A stretch of DNA of 63,378 nucleotides from Bacteroidales bacterium (GCA_028280405.1 JANQLW010000057.1:1-63378), one strand, 5' to 3'; numbered from the stretch's first letter, positions 18,112 to 27,280 are shown. Numbers and translations are program-made. Notes: a model not told the origin generated them from the sequence alone.

Positions 18112-18273
18112 CTTTAATATTTAACTACTATAAATATCCAATTCTATTCCGCTTTTTTTGTTCATCTGGTACCAGCATCTTCTTTATATACTCAAAAATT
18201 AAATTGATTTTCTCATCATGCTTTCCAACTTTTGTTTCTAATTTTTCAAGTTTTAGAAGAATATCTTTATTAG
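18112..18273. repeat. Duplicated 3' segment of the ORF6N pair, copy B
   Basis: This is the partner of 17516-17677. A shared TTATTAATACCGGAAT block upstream of each gene start (18085-18100 and 18672-18687) shows that the promoter region was duplicated too. Confidence 0.8.
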
Positions 18274-18655
18274 TTAAAAGCATTTCTCTCATTTTAACAA
18301 AAATGTTAATGATTCTTATACTTGTATGAATAGCTTTCTGGCTTTTTAATATATTCGCTAACATCAAAATTCCATGCTCAGTAAATACATAAGGTTGAGA
18401 ACCACCCAAGTGTTGTTTTGAAGGTATCGCATTTTGCGATACCATTAATTGAATTTCATTATCTGAAAGTTGGAACATAAAATTTCCCGGAAATCTTTCC
18501 TTATTGCGCTTTACCTGCTCTCTTAACCTTATTGGTTTTACCCCATAAAGAAAAGCCAGATCACGATCTAACATTACTTTTATCCCTCGAATCATATAAA
18601 TCTTTTGCATTAAAAACTCATCTGAAATAATTAATTTTTGTTGGTTTTCATCCAT
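18128..18655 (-). CDS. ORF6N-domain protein, copy B
   Basis: Tandem paralogue of the gene at 17532-18071. The frame opens at 18667, but aligning MDENQQKLIISDEF with the neighbour's MNGDNQKIQVTDEF favours the ATG at 18655 (175 residues). The ORF6N core is VMLDRDLAFLYGV, and YVFTEHGILMLANIL matches the second conserved block. The region between them, which includes QLMVSQNAIPSKQ, has diverged. The C-terminal coiled coil is almost identical to copy A, which suggests recent gene conversion or an exchangeable-head arrangement. Function unknown. Confidence 0.8.
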   Translation of the reverse strand: MDENQQKLIISDEFLMQKIYMIRGIKVMLDRDLAFLYGVKPIRLREQVKRNKERFPGNFMFQLSDNEIQLMVSQNAIPSKQHLGGSQPYVFTEHGILMLANILKSQKAIHTSIRIINIFVKMREMLLTNKDILLKLEKLETKVGKHDEKINLIFEYIKKMLVPDEQKKRNRIGYL

Positions 18656-18740
18656 ATTAATAAGCATTTAATTATTAATACCGGAATTAAGAAATTGTCC
18701 CATTAACTCTGAATAAATTTTCAAATTTCAAATATTTCTT

Positions 18741-18748
18741 TACTTTTG
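18741..18748 (+). promoter_or_regulatory. -7 box upstream of an orphan ECF sigma gene
   Basis: TACTTTTG matches TAnnTTTG and ends 31 bases before the TTG start at 18780. Confidence 0.5.
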
Positions 18749-18779
18749 AAATTTCATCCTGAAACTGATTTTTGGTAAA

Positions 18780-19337
18780 TTGAAGAAGGACAAAAAAATA
18801 AATCTAACGGCAGACAAAAGCATTTATTCTTTTAATCAATGCTTTGAGCAGATGTTCCCAAGCATGTGTATTTATGCTGAAAAATATTTAGAGGATAAAG
18901 ATATTGCCAAAGACATTGTTCAGGAATTATTTATGAAGCTCTGGAATCTTTTTGAAGATTTTGATTCTGAAATCTCTATTAGAGCATTTTTATATCGTTC
19001 CATTCGAAATGCTACGATCAATCACCTGGAACATTTAAAAGTTGAAAATAAATACAACAAAAGAAAATTAGCTGAAGTTCAAAACGAACAAAATTTTTTA
19101 AGTGAAGTCATTGAAAAAGAAACGCATCGTATGATCTATCAGGCTATAAATGAACTTCCTGAAAAAAGGAAACAAATCATCCTTTTAAGCATCAAAGGTA
19201 AAACCAATCCCGAAATTGCCAAAGAACTTGATGTTTCCATAAACACAATCAAAACACAAAAAGCAGAAGCTTATAAACAACTTCGTAAAAGCTTAGAAAA
19301 TATTTATTCATTAGTGAGTCATTTGATTATTGGATAA
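18780..19337 (+). CDS. ECF sigma factor, orphan (no adjacent FecR)
   Basis: A 185-residue ECF sigma factor. Region 2 contains LEDKDIAKDIVQELFMKLW (about residue 35), and region 4 has PEIAKELDVSINTIKTQKAEA (about residue 145). The frame has no ATG before region 2. The first possible start is TTG at 18780 (read as Met-Lys-Lys-Asp), and the frame is closed by TGA at 18767-18769. No FecR or SusC gene follows; the next 500 bases are repeat debris. It may be the survivor of a lost locus or may act in trans. Confidence 0.82.
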   Translation: MKKDKKINLTADKSIYSFNQCFEQMFPSMCIYAEKYLEDKDIAKDIVQELFMKLWNLFEDFDSEISIRAFLYRSIRNATINHLEHLKVENKYNKRKLAEVQNEQNFLSEVIEKETHRMIYQAINELPEKRKQIILLSIKGKTNPEIAKELDVSINTIKTQKAEAYKQLRKSLENIYSLVSHLIIG

Positions 19338-19857
19338 AACGATTTGATAATTTGAAAATTAGTTAATTTGGAAATTTGAAAATGGTTTTACAAAGGCGAT
19401 AAATTAGTCGTTAATATTGGAGGTACTGAAATAGCAATAAGAGACTATAAGTGCAAAGAGGGAAGCCATCCCATAGGCGTCAAAAGGCTCCACTCAACGC
19501 ATTATCCAAAAGGGCCCCTGAGCGGAGCCGAAGGGACATAGAATTAAACCGGCATAAGGTTCCCCGAGCGAAGACGAGGGTGATACCTGAGCCTGTCGAG
19601 GGGAGCTATTCATGCTTGTAATGCCCCTAGTTCATACATTCGGAAAACTTTTTCAATTCTTCAATTTAGACATAAATGCTATTATAATATTGGAAAAGGA
19701 AGCCTGTAAAAGTAACGCGTCTCGGCTTCGCTCAACACATCATCTCGAAGTTTCAGGACAGGATGACATGGAGGGTTCACTGGCTGTAGTGATTAAGATG
19801 ATTAAAGGCTTTTATCTCTGTAGAACAATAAAAAACAATGATATAAAAGCTTAAATG
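19338..19857. other. Gene-free stretch with dispersed repeats
   Basis: About 520 bases with no convincing gene. An 80-codon frame at 19612-19854 has no recognisable domain and runs through repeat-like sequence, so I do not call it. The stretch holds a GGGAT/ATCCC-type hairpin relative (19461-19483) and several short GC-richer pieces of the kind seen scattered between Bacteroidota genes (around 19515-19605 and 19715-19775), such as TGAGCCTGTCGAGG. It looks like an accumulation site for dispersed repeats. Confidence 0.6.
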
Positions 19858-19886
19858 ACGGCTATGGGATGCCATCCCATAGCCGT
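19858..19886 (-). terminator. Perfect 14-bp hairpin after the minus-strand ECF sigma gene
   Basis: ACGGCTATGGGATG pairs with CATCCCATAGCCGT around a single C. It begins one base after the stop codon of the sigma gene at 19888 and belongs to the dispersed GGGAT/ATCCC family. The minus-strand sequence beyond it is only moderately T-rich. Confidence 0.6.
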
Positions 19887-19887
19887 A

Positions 19888-20490
19888 TTACTCACAAAAA
19901 AACAAGGTCATTGCCAGGGTAATGAGCGTATCATTATGACTATCGAAAAAAAGTCTAATACGCCGAAGAGCAGCTTTCATATGGCTTTTTATAGTATTGA
20001 TACTAAGGCCCAAGTGTCGGGCAATTTCTTCATGCTTCATTCCTTCCTGACGACTGAGTAAAAAAACCTTCCGCTGTTGCTCAGGCAACTGGCCAAGGAT
20101 TTCCTTCAAGAGACGGCCATATTCACGAACCAATACCTCTTCTTCAGTATGATTGGCAGCCTCTTTCTTTTGCTGACCTACTTCCCGCAAAATAAGCCGT
20201 TCCCTGGCCAGACGACTCAGAAAACTATAAGCCTGGTTACGAACCAATGTTTTAAGCCAGGGCTTGAAGTGCCTTATCTCCAAAAGTTCTTCACGACGTG
20301 CCCATATCTTGATAAAAATTTCCTGGGTTACTTCTTCAGACAGCACTTCCGACCGGGTAAGGAATAAGGCAAAAGAATAGATCTGCTGATGATGGATATC
20401 ATAAAGCCGACGAAAAGCAGGTTCACTTCCCTTTGCCACTTTTTTAAGCAGCGTTTTTTCTTCGAATGATGCATTTTGATCTACAGTCAT
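19888..20490 (-). CDS. ECF sigma factor, orphan, less AT-rich than its neighbours
   Basis: A 200-residue ECF sigma-70 factor. Region 2 is visible in FRRLYDIHHQQIYSFALFL and EEVTQEIFIKIW (about residues 26-65). Region 4 carries LPEQQRKVFLLSRQEG and HEEIARHLGLSINTIKSHMK (about residues 135-170). A hydrophobic C-terminal tail (LITLAMTLFFCE) is typical of Bacteroidota FecI-like sigmas. No FecR or susC gene adjoins it; a hairpin follows at once. The base composition is visibly richer in G and C than its flanks, which suggests a separate origin. Confidence 0.85.
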   Translation of the reverse strand: MTVDQNASFEEKTLLKKVAKGSEPAFRRLYDIHHQQIYSFALFLTRSEVLSEEVTQEIFIKIWARREELLEIRHFKPWLKTLVRNQAYSFLSRLARERLILREVGQQKKEAANHTEEEVLVREYGRLLKEILGQLPEQQRKVFLLSRQEGMKHEEIARHLGLSINTIKSHMKAALRRIRLFFDSHNDTLITLAMTLFFCE

Positions 20491-20587
20491 AGCTTTGGAT
20501 TATATTATCAGAAGAAATCTTTTTTTATAGAATTTGAATTCTCAAATGTATAAATTTTATACTATTTAGTTCAAAACTGCAAAGTTG

Positions 20588-20707
20588 AATTTAGAATATG
20601 AGCCCTAGGGAAGCAATCCTATTATTTCTATGAATGCCTAAAATATTAAGACTTAGAGGCCTTGAATTGAAGAAAGGATTGCTTCCCTAGGGCTCATATT
20701 CTAAATT
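20588..20707. repeat. 33-bp inverted repeat with 54-base spacer
   Basis: Bases 20588-20620 and 20675-20707 are perfect complements, including the internal palindrome CCCTAGGG. The element lies between divergent genes (a minus-strand sigma gene and plus-strand uvrD). No target-site duplication is evident. It could be a small non-autonomous element or a regulatory cruciform. Confidence 0.75.
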
Positions 20708-20734
20708 TCCATTTCATTTTACCAATAAAACCAT

Positions 20735-20742
20735 TACTTTTG
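20735..20742 (+). promoter_or_regulatory. -7 box of the uvrD/pcrA gene
   Basis: TACTTTTG matches TAnnTTTG and ends 18 bases before the GTG at 20761. Confidence 0.5.
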
Positions 20743-20760
20743 TTTCACTAAAATTTTCCC

Positions 20761-23064
20761 GTGAAAGAGATGATGAAAGATTTAAACGATGTACAGCAAA
20801 AAGCTGTAGCACATACCGATGGAGCGACTATGGTCATTGCAGGTGCCGGATCGGGAAAAACACGCGTTTTAACATACAAAGTAGCTTACCTTATCGAAAA
20901 AGGAGTCGATCCCTTCAATATACTGGCATTAACTTTCACCAATAAAGCTGCCCGGGAAATGAAGGAACGTATCACACAATTAGTAGGCCCGGATGCACGC
21001 AATGTCTGGATGGGAACATTCCATTCTGTATTTGCCCGAATTCTCCGCATTGAAGGGCATCGTTTAGGATATCCGTCTAATTTCACAATTTATGATACGG
21101 ATGATACCAAACGTATCATCAAAACGATTCTAAAGGAAAACAATTTGGATGACAAAGAGTATACTCCCAACTTTGTTTTAAACAGAATATCAGGTGCAAA
21201 AATCAATTTGATCTCTCCGGAGGAATACAATAACAATTTTGAAATCATGAATGCTGATAAAATGGCTAATAAGCCATTAATTGGCAAAATTTATAGTGTG
21301 TACAATGCCCGGTTAAGAAAAGCCCATGCTATGGATTTCGATGATTTATTATTCTATACCAATATCCTTTTCAGGGATTTTGAAGATGCCCTATACAAGT
21401 ATCAGCAAAAATTCAAATATATTTTGGTAGATGAATATCAGGATACCAATCATTCTCAATACTTAATTATTAAAAGGCTTGCTTCCAACAATGAGAACAT
21501 TTGTGTTGTGGGTGATGATGCTCAAAGTATCTATGCGTTCCGAGGAGCAAATATTCAGAATATCTTAAATTTTCAGAAAGATTATCCTGATCATAAAGTC
21601 TACAAACTTGAACAAAATTACCGATCAACCAAAACAATTGTAAACGCAGCGAATAGCATTATAGCCAATAATAAAGATCAGATTCAAAAAGAAGTCTGGA
21701 CTTCAAATGACGAAGGAAACAAAATAAAACTTCTCAGAGCTACTACTGATAATGAGGAAGGGATTTTGGTTGCTAATGCAATCTTTGAGAGCAAAATGAA
21801 TAATCAGCTGGGAAATGGATCCTTCGCAATTTTATACAGGACAAACGCCCAATCAAGATCAATAGAAGAAGCTTTAAGAAGACAGAATATACCCTATCGA
21901 ATTTTTGGAGGTCTATCTTTTTATAAAAGAAAAGAGATCAAAGATGTATTGGCCTATTTCCGTCTTGTTATTAATAATAATGACGAAGATGCTTTATTAA
22001 GAACGATTAATTACCCGGCAAGAGGAATTGGAGCTACAAGTATCCAGCGGCTTCAAATAGCTGCCAGTGAACAAGGAAGCAATATCTGGGGTGTAATAAG
22101 TAAGCCTGCAAAATTCCCAACTAGTATTAATGCCGGAACCAGATCCAAAATTGATCAGTTTGCTACTATGATCAAAAGCTTCACAGCACAAATAGACAAA
22201 CGAAATGCCTATGAACTAGGAAAAGAAATTGCTAGTTCTTCCGGGATTCTTAAAGAATTATATAATGATAAAACCCCTGAAGGTGTTAGCCGGTATGAAA
22301 ATATTGAAGAACTCTTAAATGCGATTAAAGAATTTACGGAAACAGAACTTACCGAAGAACAAATTGAAGAAAGAGAAGGGAATATTACACGCGGATTGGA
22401 TGAGTTTATGCAGGATGTTGCTCTAATCACAGATGCTGATACCAAAGATAAAGAGGGCAATGACTATGTTTCGTTAATGACTATTCATGCTGCTAAAGGT
22501 TTGGAATTCCCATATGTATTTGTTGTTGGGCTTGAAGAAAACTTATTTCCATCCATTCAATCTTTAAATTCAAGAGCAGACCTGGAAGAAGAAAGAAGGT
22601 TATTTTATGTGGCGCTGACCAGAGCAGAACAGCAACTGTATCTTTCTTATGCAGAAAACAGGTATAAATGGGGAAATCTTAGCATTTGTGAACCCTCGCG
22701 GTTTATAGAGGAAGTTGATGATACTTATATTGATCGTCCGCAGCGTGTAACAATTTTTAAATCCAAATTGGATCAAGGTGAAGTCATAAAATCAAAGCCT
22801 CAGTTTGATCAAAATCCGGGAATTACATTTACTAAAAAAAATCTGAAAAAAATCTCTTCTACTCCATCTACAGCTGCGAATTCAGTTGACCCAGAACTTT
22901 TTGAAAAACTTCAAAACGGAATGGAAGTGGAACATGCAAAATTTGGTAAAGGCAAAGTAATTAATCTGGAAGGAGAAGGCCCTAATAAAAAGGCAACCGT
23001 ATTCTTTCACAGTGTAGGGCAAAAACAATTATTATTGAAATTTGCGAAACTAAAGATTGTTTAG
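20761..23064 (+). CDS. UvrD/PcrA-type superfamily 1A DNA helicase
   Basis: ATP-dependent 3'-5' DNA helicase of the UvrD/PcrA group, 767 residues. It acts in nucleotide-excision and mismatch repair and in clearing replication blocks. Visible motifs: Walker A AGAGSGKTRVL (about residue 28), motif Ia LTFTNKAAREMKER, Walker B DEYQDTN, motif III GDDAQSIYAFRGA, motif V TIHAAKGLEFPYVFV and motif VI VALTRA. The C-terminal segment VEHAKFGKGKVINLEGEG is the Tudor-like RNA-polymerase-contact module of PcrA/UvrD. Starts at 20761 (GTG), 20770 or 20773 (ATG) are all possible; QQKAV-type homologues start near the ATGs. Confidence 0.93.
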   Translation: MKEMMKDLNDVQQKAVAHTDGATMVIAGAGSGKTRVLTYKVAYLIEKGVDPFNILALTFTNKAAREMKERITQLVGPDARNVWMGTFHSVFARILRIEGHRLGYPSNFTIYDTDDTKRIIKTILKENNLDDKEYTPNFVLNRISGAKINLISPEEYNNNFEIMNADKMANKPLIGKIYSVYNARLRKAHAMDFDDLLFYTNILFRDFEDALYKYQQKFKYILVDEYQDTNHSQYLIIKRLASNNENICVVGDDAQSIYAFRGANIQNILNFQKDYPDHKVYKLEQNYRSTKTIVNAANSIIANNKDQIQKEVWTSNDEGNKIKLLRATTDNEEGILVANAIFESKMNNQLGNGSFAILYRTNAQSRSIEEALRRQNIPYRIFGGLSFYKRKEIKDVLAYFRLVINNNDEDALLRTINYPARGIGATSIQRLQIAASEQGSNIWGVISKPAKFPTSINAGTRSKIDQFATMIKSFTAQIDKRNAYELGKEIASSSGILKELYNDKTPEGVSRYENIEELLNAIKEFTETELTEEQIEEREGNITRGLDEFMQDVALITDADTKDKEGNDYVSLMTIHAAKGLEFPYVFVVGLEENLFPSIQSLNSRADLEEERRLFYVALTRAEQQLYLSYAENRYKWGNLSICEPSRFIEEVDDTYIDRPQRVTIFKSKLDQGEVIKSKPQFDQNPGITFTKKNLKKISSTPSTAANSVDPELFEKLQNGMEVEHAKFGKGKVINLEGEGPNKKATVFFHSVGQKQLLLKFAKLKIV

Positions 23065-23073
23065 GATGGTTGC

Positions 23074-23113
23074 GAGTTACAGGTTGCAGGTTAAAACTTC
23101 CAACCTGTAACTC
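23074..23113 (+). terminator. Hairpin downstream of uvrD
   Basis: GAGTTACAGGTTG (23074-23086) pairs perfectly with CAACCTGTAACTC (23101-23113). It lies 10 bases after the uvrD stop. The U-tract is weak. Confidence 0.6.
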
Positions 23114-23195
23114 AGGCTTTCACATCAAAATAGTGGTTTTTACTTCATTATATAAAAAACTTAGTTCACAAATCCAAGCATAACATTTAATTTCG

Positions 23196-23203
23196 TATAT
23201 TTG
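23196..23203 (+). promoter_or_regulatory. -7 box of the DUF4290-murA unit
   Basis: TATATTTG is an exact match to TAnnTTTG. It lies about 100 bases before the ATG at 23307, giving a long leader. Confidence 0.55.
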
Positions 23204-23306
23204 CAACGTTATCACCTGTGTGAAAATATTTTATGATTTAGAACAATAAATATTGCCTGAAATCATTATTAATTTAACAGAAGAGCCAAAAAGAAAATAA
23301 ACCGAA

Positions 23307-23948
23307 ATGGAATATAATACGACTCGAAATGAACTGAAAATTTCTGAATATGGACGTAATATTCAGAAAATGATTGAATACATTTTAACACTGGAAAAAA
23401 AAGAGCAAAGAACTCGTCTTGCTACATTTATCGTAGAAGTTATGGCTCAAATGCATCCTCAGGTTAAAGAAACGGCAGATTATAAACAAAAGCTTTGGGA
23501 TCATCTTCACATGATCTCAGATTTTCAATTAGATGTTGACTGCCCCTACCCTGTTCCAACTAAAAAATCATTGGAAGAAAAGCCACAAAAGGTCCCTTAT
23601 CAGGATCACAACATCCGATTCAGGCAATATGGAAGGAACCTGGAGCTGGTTATCAATAAGGCAATGCAATTAGAAGATGGAGCAGAAAAAAATGCTTTTA
23701 TAGTAGCCATAGCAAATCATCTTAAAAAATCTTACCTGAACTGGAATAGAGATTCGGTAAATGATGAGCTGATTATTCAGCACCTGGAAATTTTATCGGA
23801 TGGGAAATTAAAAATGCCGGAGAATTCGAAATTAATGCATACCGGAGAAATTTTATCTAAAGGTGGTGGTTCATTATCTTCAAATCAGAAAAAGAAAAAA
23901 ACACACAAAAAAAAAGACGGACATAACGGCCATAGAAGAAGAAACTAA
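23307..23948 (+). CDS. DUF4290 protein
   Basis: A 213-residue protein of the Bacteroidota-restricted DUF4290 family. Hallmarks are the opening MEYNTTRNELKISEYGRN, the helical stretch LATFIVEVMAQMHPQV and the motif LWDHLHMISDF followed by DVDCPYPVP. The last 30 residues are a basic tail (KKKKTHKKKDGH) that could bind nucleic acid or membranes. It lies 25 bases before murA, a conserved pairing in the phylum. No biochemical function is known to me. Confidence 0.88.
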   Translation: MEYNTTRNELKISEYGRNIQKMIEYILTLEKKEQRTRLATFIVEVMAQMHPQVKETADYKQKLWDHLHMISDFQLDVDCPYPVPTKKSLEEKPQKVPYQDHNIRFRQYGRNLELVINKAMQLEDGAEKNAFIVAIANHLKKSYLNWNRDSVNDELIIQHLEILSDGKLKMPENSKLMHTGEILSKGGGSLSSNQKKKKTHKKKDGHNGHRRRN

Positions 23949-23973
23949 ATCAGCATATTCAAAAATATTATAA

Positions 23974-25281
23974 GTGAGCTCTTTTGAGATTATCGGCGGA
24001 AATAAACTGAATGGAGAAATAACTCCACAAGGGGCAAAAAATGAAGCATTACAAATTCTTTGTGCTACCCTATTAAGTCCGGAACGAATCACAATTCATA
24101 ATATTCCAAACATCAGGGATGTAAACAAGCTTATTGATTTACTGGCTCATTTGGGTGTAGCCGTTGAAAACCTTGGAAGCGGCAGTTATACTTTTGAAGC
24201 AACTGATGTCAATATTGATTATCTGAAAACTGAAGATTTTCAAATCAAAGCATCCAGTTTAAGAGGGTCTATCATGATACTTGGGCCTTTATTGGCTCGT
24301 TTTGGCAAAGGTTATATTCCACAGCCCGGTGGCGATAAAATCGGAAGAAGAAGGTTAGATACACATTTTTCAGGACTACAGAACCTTGGAGCAAAATTCA
24401 CTTATGACCCTATACACAAAGCTTACTCCATTGAAGCTAAAAATTTAAAAGGCACCTATATGCTACTTGATGAAGCTTCGGTAACAGGAACCGCTAACAT
24501 TCTGATGGCTGCGACTTTGGCAAAGGGAACTACTACAATATTTAATGCCGCTTGTGAACCCTACCTTTTACAACTAAGTAAAATGCTTGTCAGCATGGGA
24601 GCAAAAATCAATGGGATAGGTTCAAATCTTTTAACCATTGAAGGCGTTGATAGTTTGGGAGGCTGTCAGCATACGATGATGGCTGATATGATTGAGGTTG
24701 GAAGTTTTATTGGAATGGCAGCAATGACCCAATCGGAGCTAACCATTAAAAACGTTGATTATAGTACTTTAGGAATTATTCCTGAAATGTTCAGACGAAT
24801 GGGTATACATACTGAAGCAAGAGGTAATGACTTATATATCCCCGAACATAAGGAATATGAAGTTGAAACCTTTATTGACGGATCCATCATGACAATTGCC
24901 GATGCACCCTGGCCAGGTTTTACCCCTGACCTGATCAGCATTATGCTGGTTGTTGCAACACAGGCCAAAGGAAGCGTATTAATCCATCAAAAGATGTTTG
25001 AAAGTCGCTTATTTTTTGTAGACAAACTGATTGACATGGGGGCTCAAATCATACTTTGTGACCCGCATAGAGCTACGGTTATCGGTTTGAACAGAAAATA
25101 TCCATTACGTGGAATTTCCATGACATCACCAGATATTCGTGCAGGTGTAGCCCTGTTGATTGCTGCATTATCAGCTGAAGGGAAAAGCGTCATTGACAAT
25201 ATAGAGCAAATTGACAGAGGTTACCAGTATATTGACACCCGGCTTCAATCATTAGGTGCCAGGATACAACGAATTGATTAA
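23974..25281 (+). CDS. murA: UDP-N-acetylglucosamine 1-carboxyvinyltransferase
   Basis: First committed enzyme of peptidoglycan precursor synthesis, transferring enolpyruvate from PEP to UDP-GlcNAc. The 435-residue product starts at a GTG. Family features are GNKLNGEITPQGAKNEAL with the substrate Lys-Asn pair (residues 22-23), ASSLRGSI and IRAGVALLIAALSA. The loop that carries the catalytic Cys in E. coli (Cys115) reads PGGDKIGRRRLD, with Asp121 in place of Cys (codon GAT at 24334-24336). Asp at this site is known to keep activity and prevent fosfomycin alkylation. The gene is in an operon with DUF4290. Confidence 0.95.
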   Translation: MSSFEIIGGNKLNGEITPQGAKNEALQILCATLLSPERITIHNIPNIRDVNKLIDLLAHLGVAVENLGSGSYTFEATDVNIDYLKTEDFQIKASSLRGSIMILGPLLARFGKGYIPQPGGDKIGRRRLDTHFSGLQNLGAKFTYDPIHKAYSIEAKNLKGTYMLLDEASVTGTANILMAATLAKGTTTIFNAACEPYLLQLSKMLVSMGAKINGIGSNLLTIEGVDSLGGCQHTMMADMIEVGSFIGMAAMTQSELTIKNVDYSTLGIIPEMFRRMGIHTEARGNDLYIPEHKEYEVETFIDGSIMTIADAPWPGFTPDLISIMLVVATQAKGSVLIHQKMFESRLFFVDKLIDMGAQIILCDPHRATVIGLNRKYPLRGISMTSPDIRAGVALLIAALSAEGKSVIDNIEQIDRGYQYIDTRLQSLGARIQRID

Positions 25282-25398
25282 TATATTTCATCAAAATTTT
25301 TACATTCAATTTTTCCATGACATTATGTCTTTAATAATAGTATGGCAAATAATTTGTAAAGAACAATTGAATTTAATTTTAAAATAGATAAAGAAGAA

Positions 25399-26013
25399 AT
25401 GGCAAAGGACGCTGCTAAAAACAAAGAGGAAATCAAAAAAGAAGCTGAAGTAGAAGAAAAAGAAACTACACAGGAAAAAGCATCTCCAAAAGCAGAAACA
25501 GAAGCAAAAGCAAATAAAGAAGAACCTGCGAAAAAGAGAAGAGGAAGAAAAAATAAAAAGGCAGATGAGCTTGAAGAACAAAAAATCAAATTTGCTGAGC
25601 TAAATGATAAATATTTAAGACTATTCTCTGAATTCGATAACTTCCGAAAAAGAAGCATCAAAGAAAGATTGGAACTTACAAAAACTGCTTCCGAGGAAAT
25701 TATTTTATCCATGTTACCGGTTATGGATGATTTTGAAAGAGCCATGAAAGCTTTTGAAGAAAATGATAATGCAGAAAGTTTAAAAGAAGGTGTAAACCTG
25801 ATTTATAATAAATTCAAATCAACTTTAACCGCAAAAGGTTTAGAAGTATTGGAATCTAAAGGAAAAGAATTTGATACTGACTATCACGAAGCTTTAACTC
25901 AAACACCTGCTCCGTCAGAAGATTTAAAAGGTAAAGTAATAGACGAAATTGAAAAAGGCTATTTATTAAATGGAAAGATCATTCGCTTTGCGAAAGTTGT
26001 TGTAGGAAAATAA
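25399..26013 (+). CDS. grpE: Nucleotide exchange factor GrpE
   Basis: Cochaperone that releases ADP from DnaK, 204 residues. The first 70 residues are a Lys/Glu-rich, low-complexity extension. The long dimerising helix follows (KFAELNDKYLRLFSEFDNFRKR), and then the beta-domain with the signature HEALTQTPAPSEDLKGKVIDE and closing YLLNGKIIRFAKVVV. It lies 28 bases before dnaJ and forms a heat-shock cochaperone operon; dnaK is not in the window. Confidence 0.95.
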   Translation: MAKDAAKNKEEIKKEAEVEEKETTQEKASPKAETEAKANKEEPAKKRRGRKNKKADELEEQKIKFAELNDKYLRLFSEFDNFRKRSIKERLELTKTASEEIILSMLPVMDDFERAMKAFEENDNAESLKEGVNLIYNKFKSTLTAKGLEVLESKGKEFDTDYHEALTQTPAPSEDLKGKVIDEIEKGYLLNGKIIRFAKVVVGK

Positions 26014-26041
26014 AAAGAAAAGAGCCCAAATTATATAAATA

Positions 26042-27193
26042 ATGTCGAAAAGAGATTTTTACGAAATATTGGATGTATCAAAAGATGCCTCGGAAGCAGA
26101 AATAAAGAAAGCATACAGAAAGCAAGCTTTAAAATATCATCCTGATAAAAACCCGGATGATAAGGAAGCTGAAGAGAGGTTCAAGGAAGCTGCTGAGGCT
26201 TATGAAGTACTTAGCAACCCTGAAAAGAAAAACAGATATGACCAATTTGGACATGCAGGTGTAGGTGGAGCTTCCGGAGGAGGTGGATTTGGTGGCGGAA
26301 TGAGCATGGATGATATATTCAGCAATTTCGGCGATATATTTGGCAGTGCCTTCGGAGGAGGATTTGGAGGATTCGGAGGTTCACGTCGTCAGCGAGTGAA
26401 TAAAGGTTCCAACCTTAGAGTAAAAGTTAAACTAACTTTGGAAGAAATCGCCAATGGAGTTGAGAAAAAAATAAAAGTCAATAAATATGTAGGTTGTAAC
26501 TCATGTGGTGGTAGTGGTGCTGAAGGGCGTTCCGGACATTCAACCTGCCCGACCTGTGGTGGTTCCGGACAAGTTACCAGAGTAGTGAATTCCTTCCTGG
26601 GCCAAATGCAAACAACATCTACTTGTCCGACCTGTAGTGGCGAAGGTAAGATCATAAAAGAAAAATGTAATTCCTGTGGCGGACATGGAATTGTTAAGGG
26701 GGAAGAAGTTATAACATTAAAACTTCCGGCAGGTGTTTCCGAAGGAATGCAATTATCTGTAAATGGAAAAGGAAATGCCGGAGCCAGAGGAGGAATTCCT
26801 GGCGATTTAATTGTACTGATCGAAGAAATTCCACATGCTGAATTGATCCGTGATGGTGCCAATTTAATTTATGATGCATTTATTAGTATTCCGGATGCTA
26901 CTTTAGGAACAAACATTGAAATTCCTACTGTAGAAGGAAAAGCGAGAATAAAAATACCTTCCGGTACCCAGGCAGGAAAAGTATTACGTTTAAGAGGCAA
27001 GGGCCTTCCTGATATTAATGCTTATGGACGCGGAGATTTATTGATCAATATCAACGTATGGACTCCAAAGTCATTAAATAAAGAAGAAAAAGCCATATTG
27101 GAAAAGCTTGCTCAATCCGACAATTTCAAACCAAATCCGACAAGTAAGGATAAAGGATTTTTCAGCAGAATGAGAGAATACTTTGAAGGATAA
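26042..27193 (+). CDS. dnaJ: Chaperone protein DnaJ
   Basis: Class A J-domain cochaperone of DnaK, 383 residues. The J domain has the invariant HPD in YHPDKNPDD (about residue 33). A Gly/Phe-rich linker follows (residues about 75-120), then four zinc-binding CxxCxGxG repeats ([32 protein letters not shown], residues about 155-220) and the two substrate-binding barrels. All key residues are present. It is co-transcribed with grpE and followed by a terminator. Confidence 0.97.
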   Translation: MSKRDFYEILDVSKDASEAEIKKAYRKQALKYHPDKNPDDKEAEERFKEAAEAYEVLSNPEKKNRYDQFGHAGVGGASGGGGFGGGMSMDDIFSNFGDIFGSAFGGGFGGFGGSRRQRVNKGSNLRVKVKLTLEEIANGVEKKIKVNKYVGCNSCGGSGAEGRSGHSTCPTCGGSGQVTRVVNSFLGQMQTTSTCPTCSGEGKIIKEKCNSCGGHGIVKGEEVITLKLPAGVSEGMQLSVNGKGNAGARGGIPGDLIVLIEEIPHAELIRDGANLIYDAFISIPDATLGTNIEIPTVEGKARIKIPSGTQAGKVLRLRGKGLPDINAYGRGDLLININVWTPKSLNKEEKAILEKLAQSDNFKPNPTSKDKGFFSRMREYFEG

Positions 27194-27280
27194 AAAAAGG
27201 ATAAAGCCTACGAGGGTTTGAATTAAAAAAATGAATAATAATCCGGATAGCTATCGGGACTAAAAATTATCATAATAAGT

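Noticed and set aside
19612..20061. Small plus-strand frames of 68-80 codons
   Set aside because: They run through dispersed repeats or antisense to the sigma gene, with no domain, signal peptide or consistent codon use.
25306..25745. Minus-strand frames of 91-140 codons opposite grpE
   Set aside because: They are shadows of the Lys/Glu-rich grpE start, giving Phe/Ser/Leu-rich nonsense.
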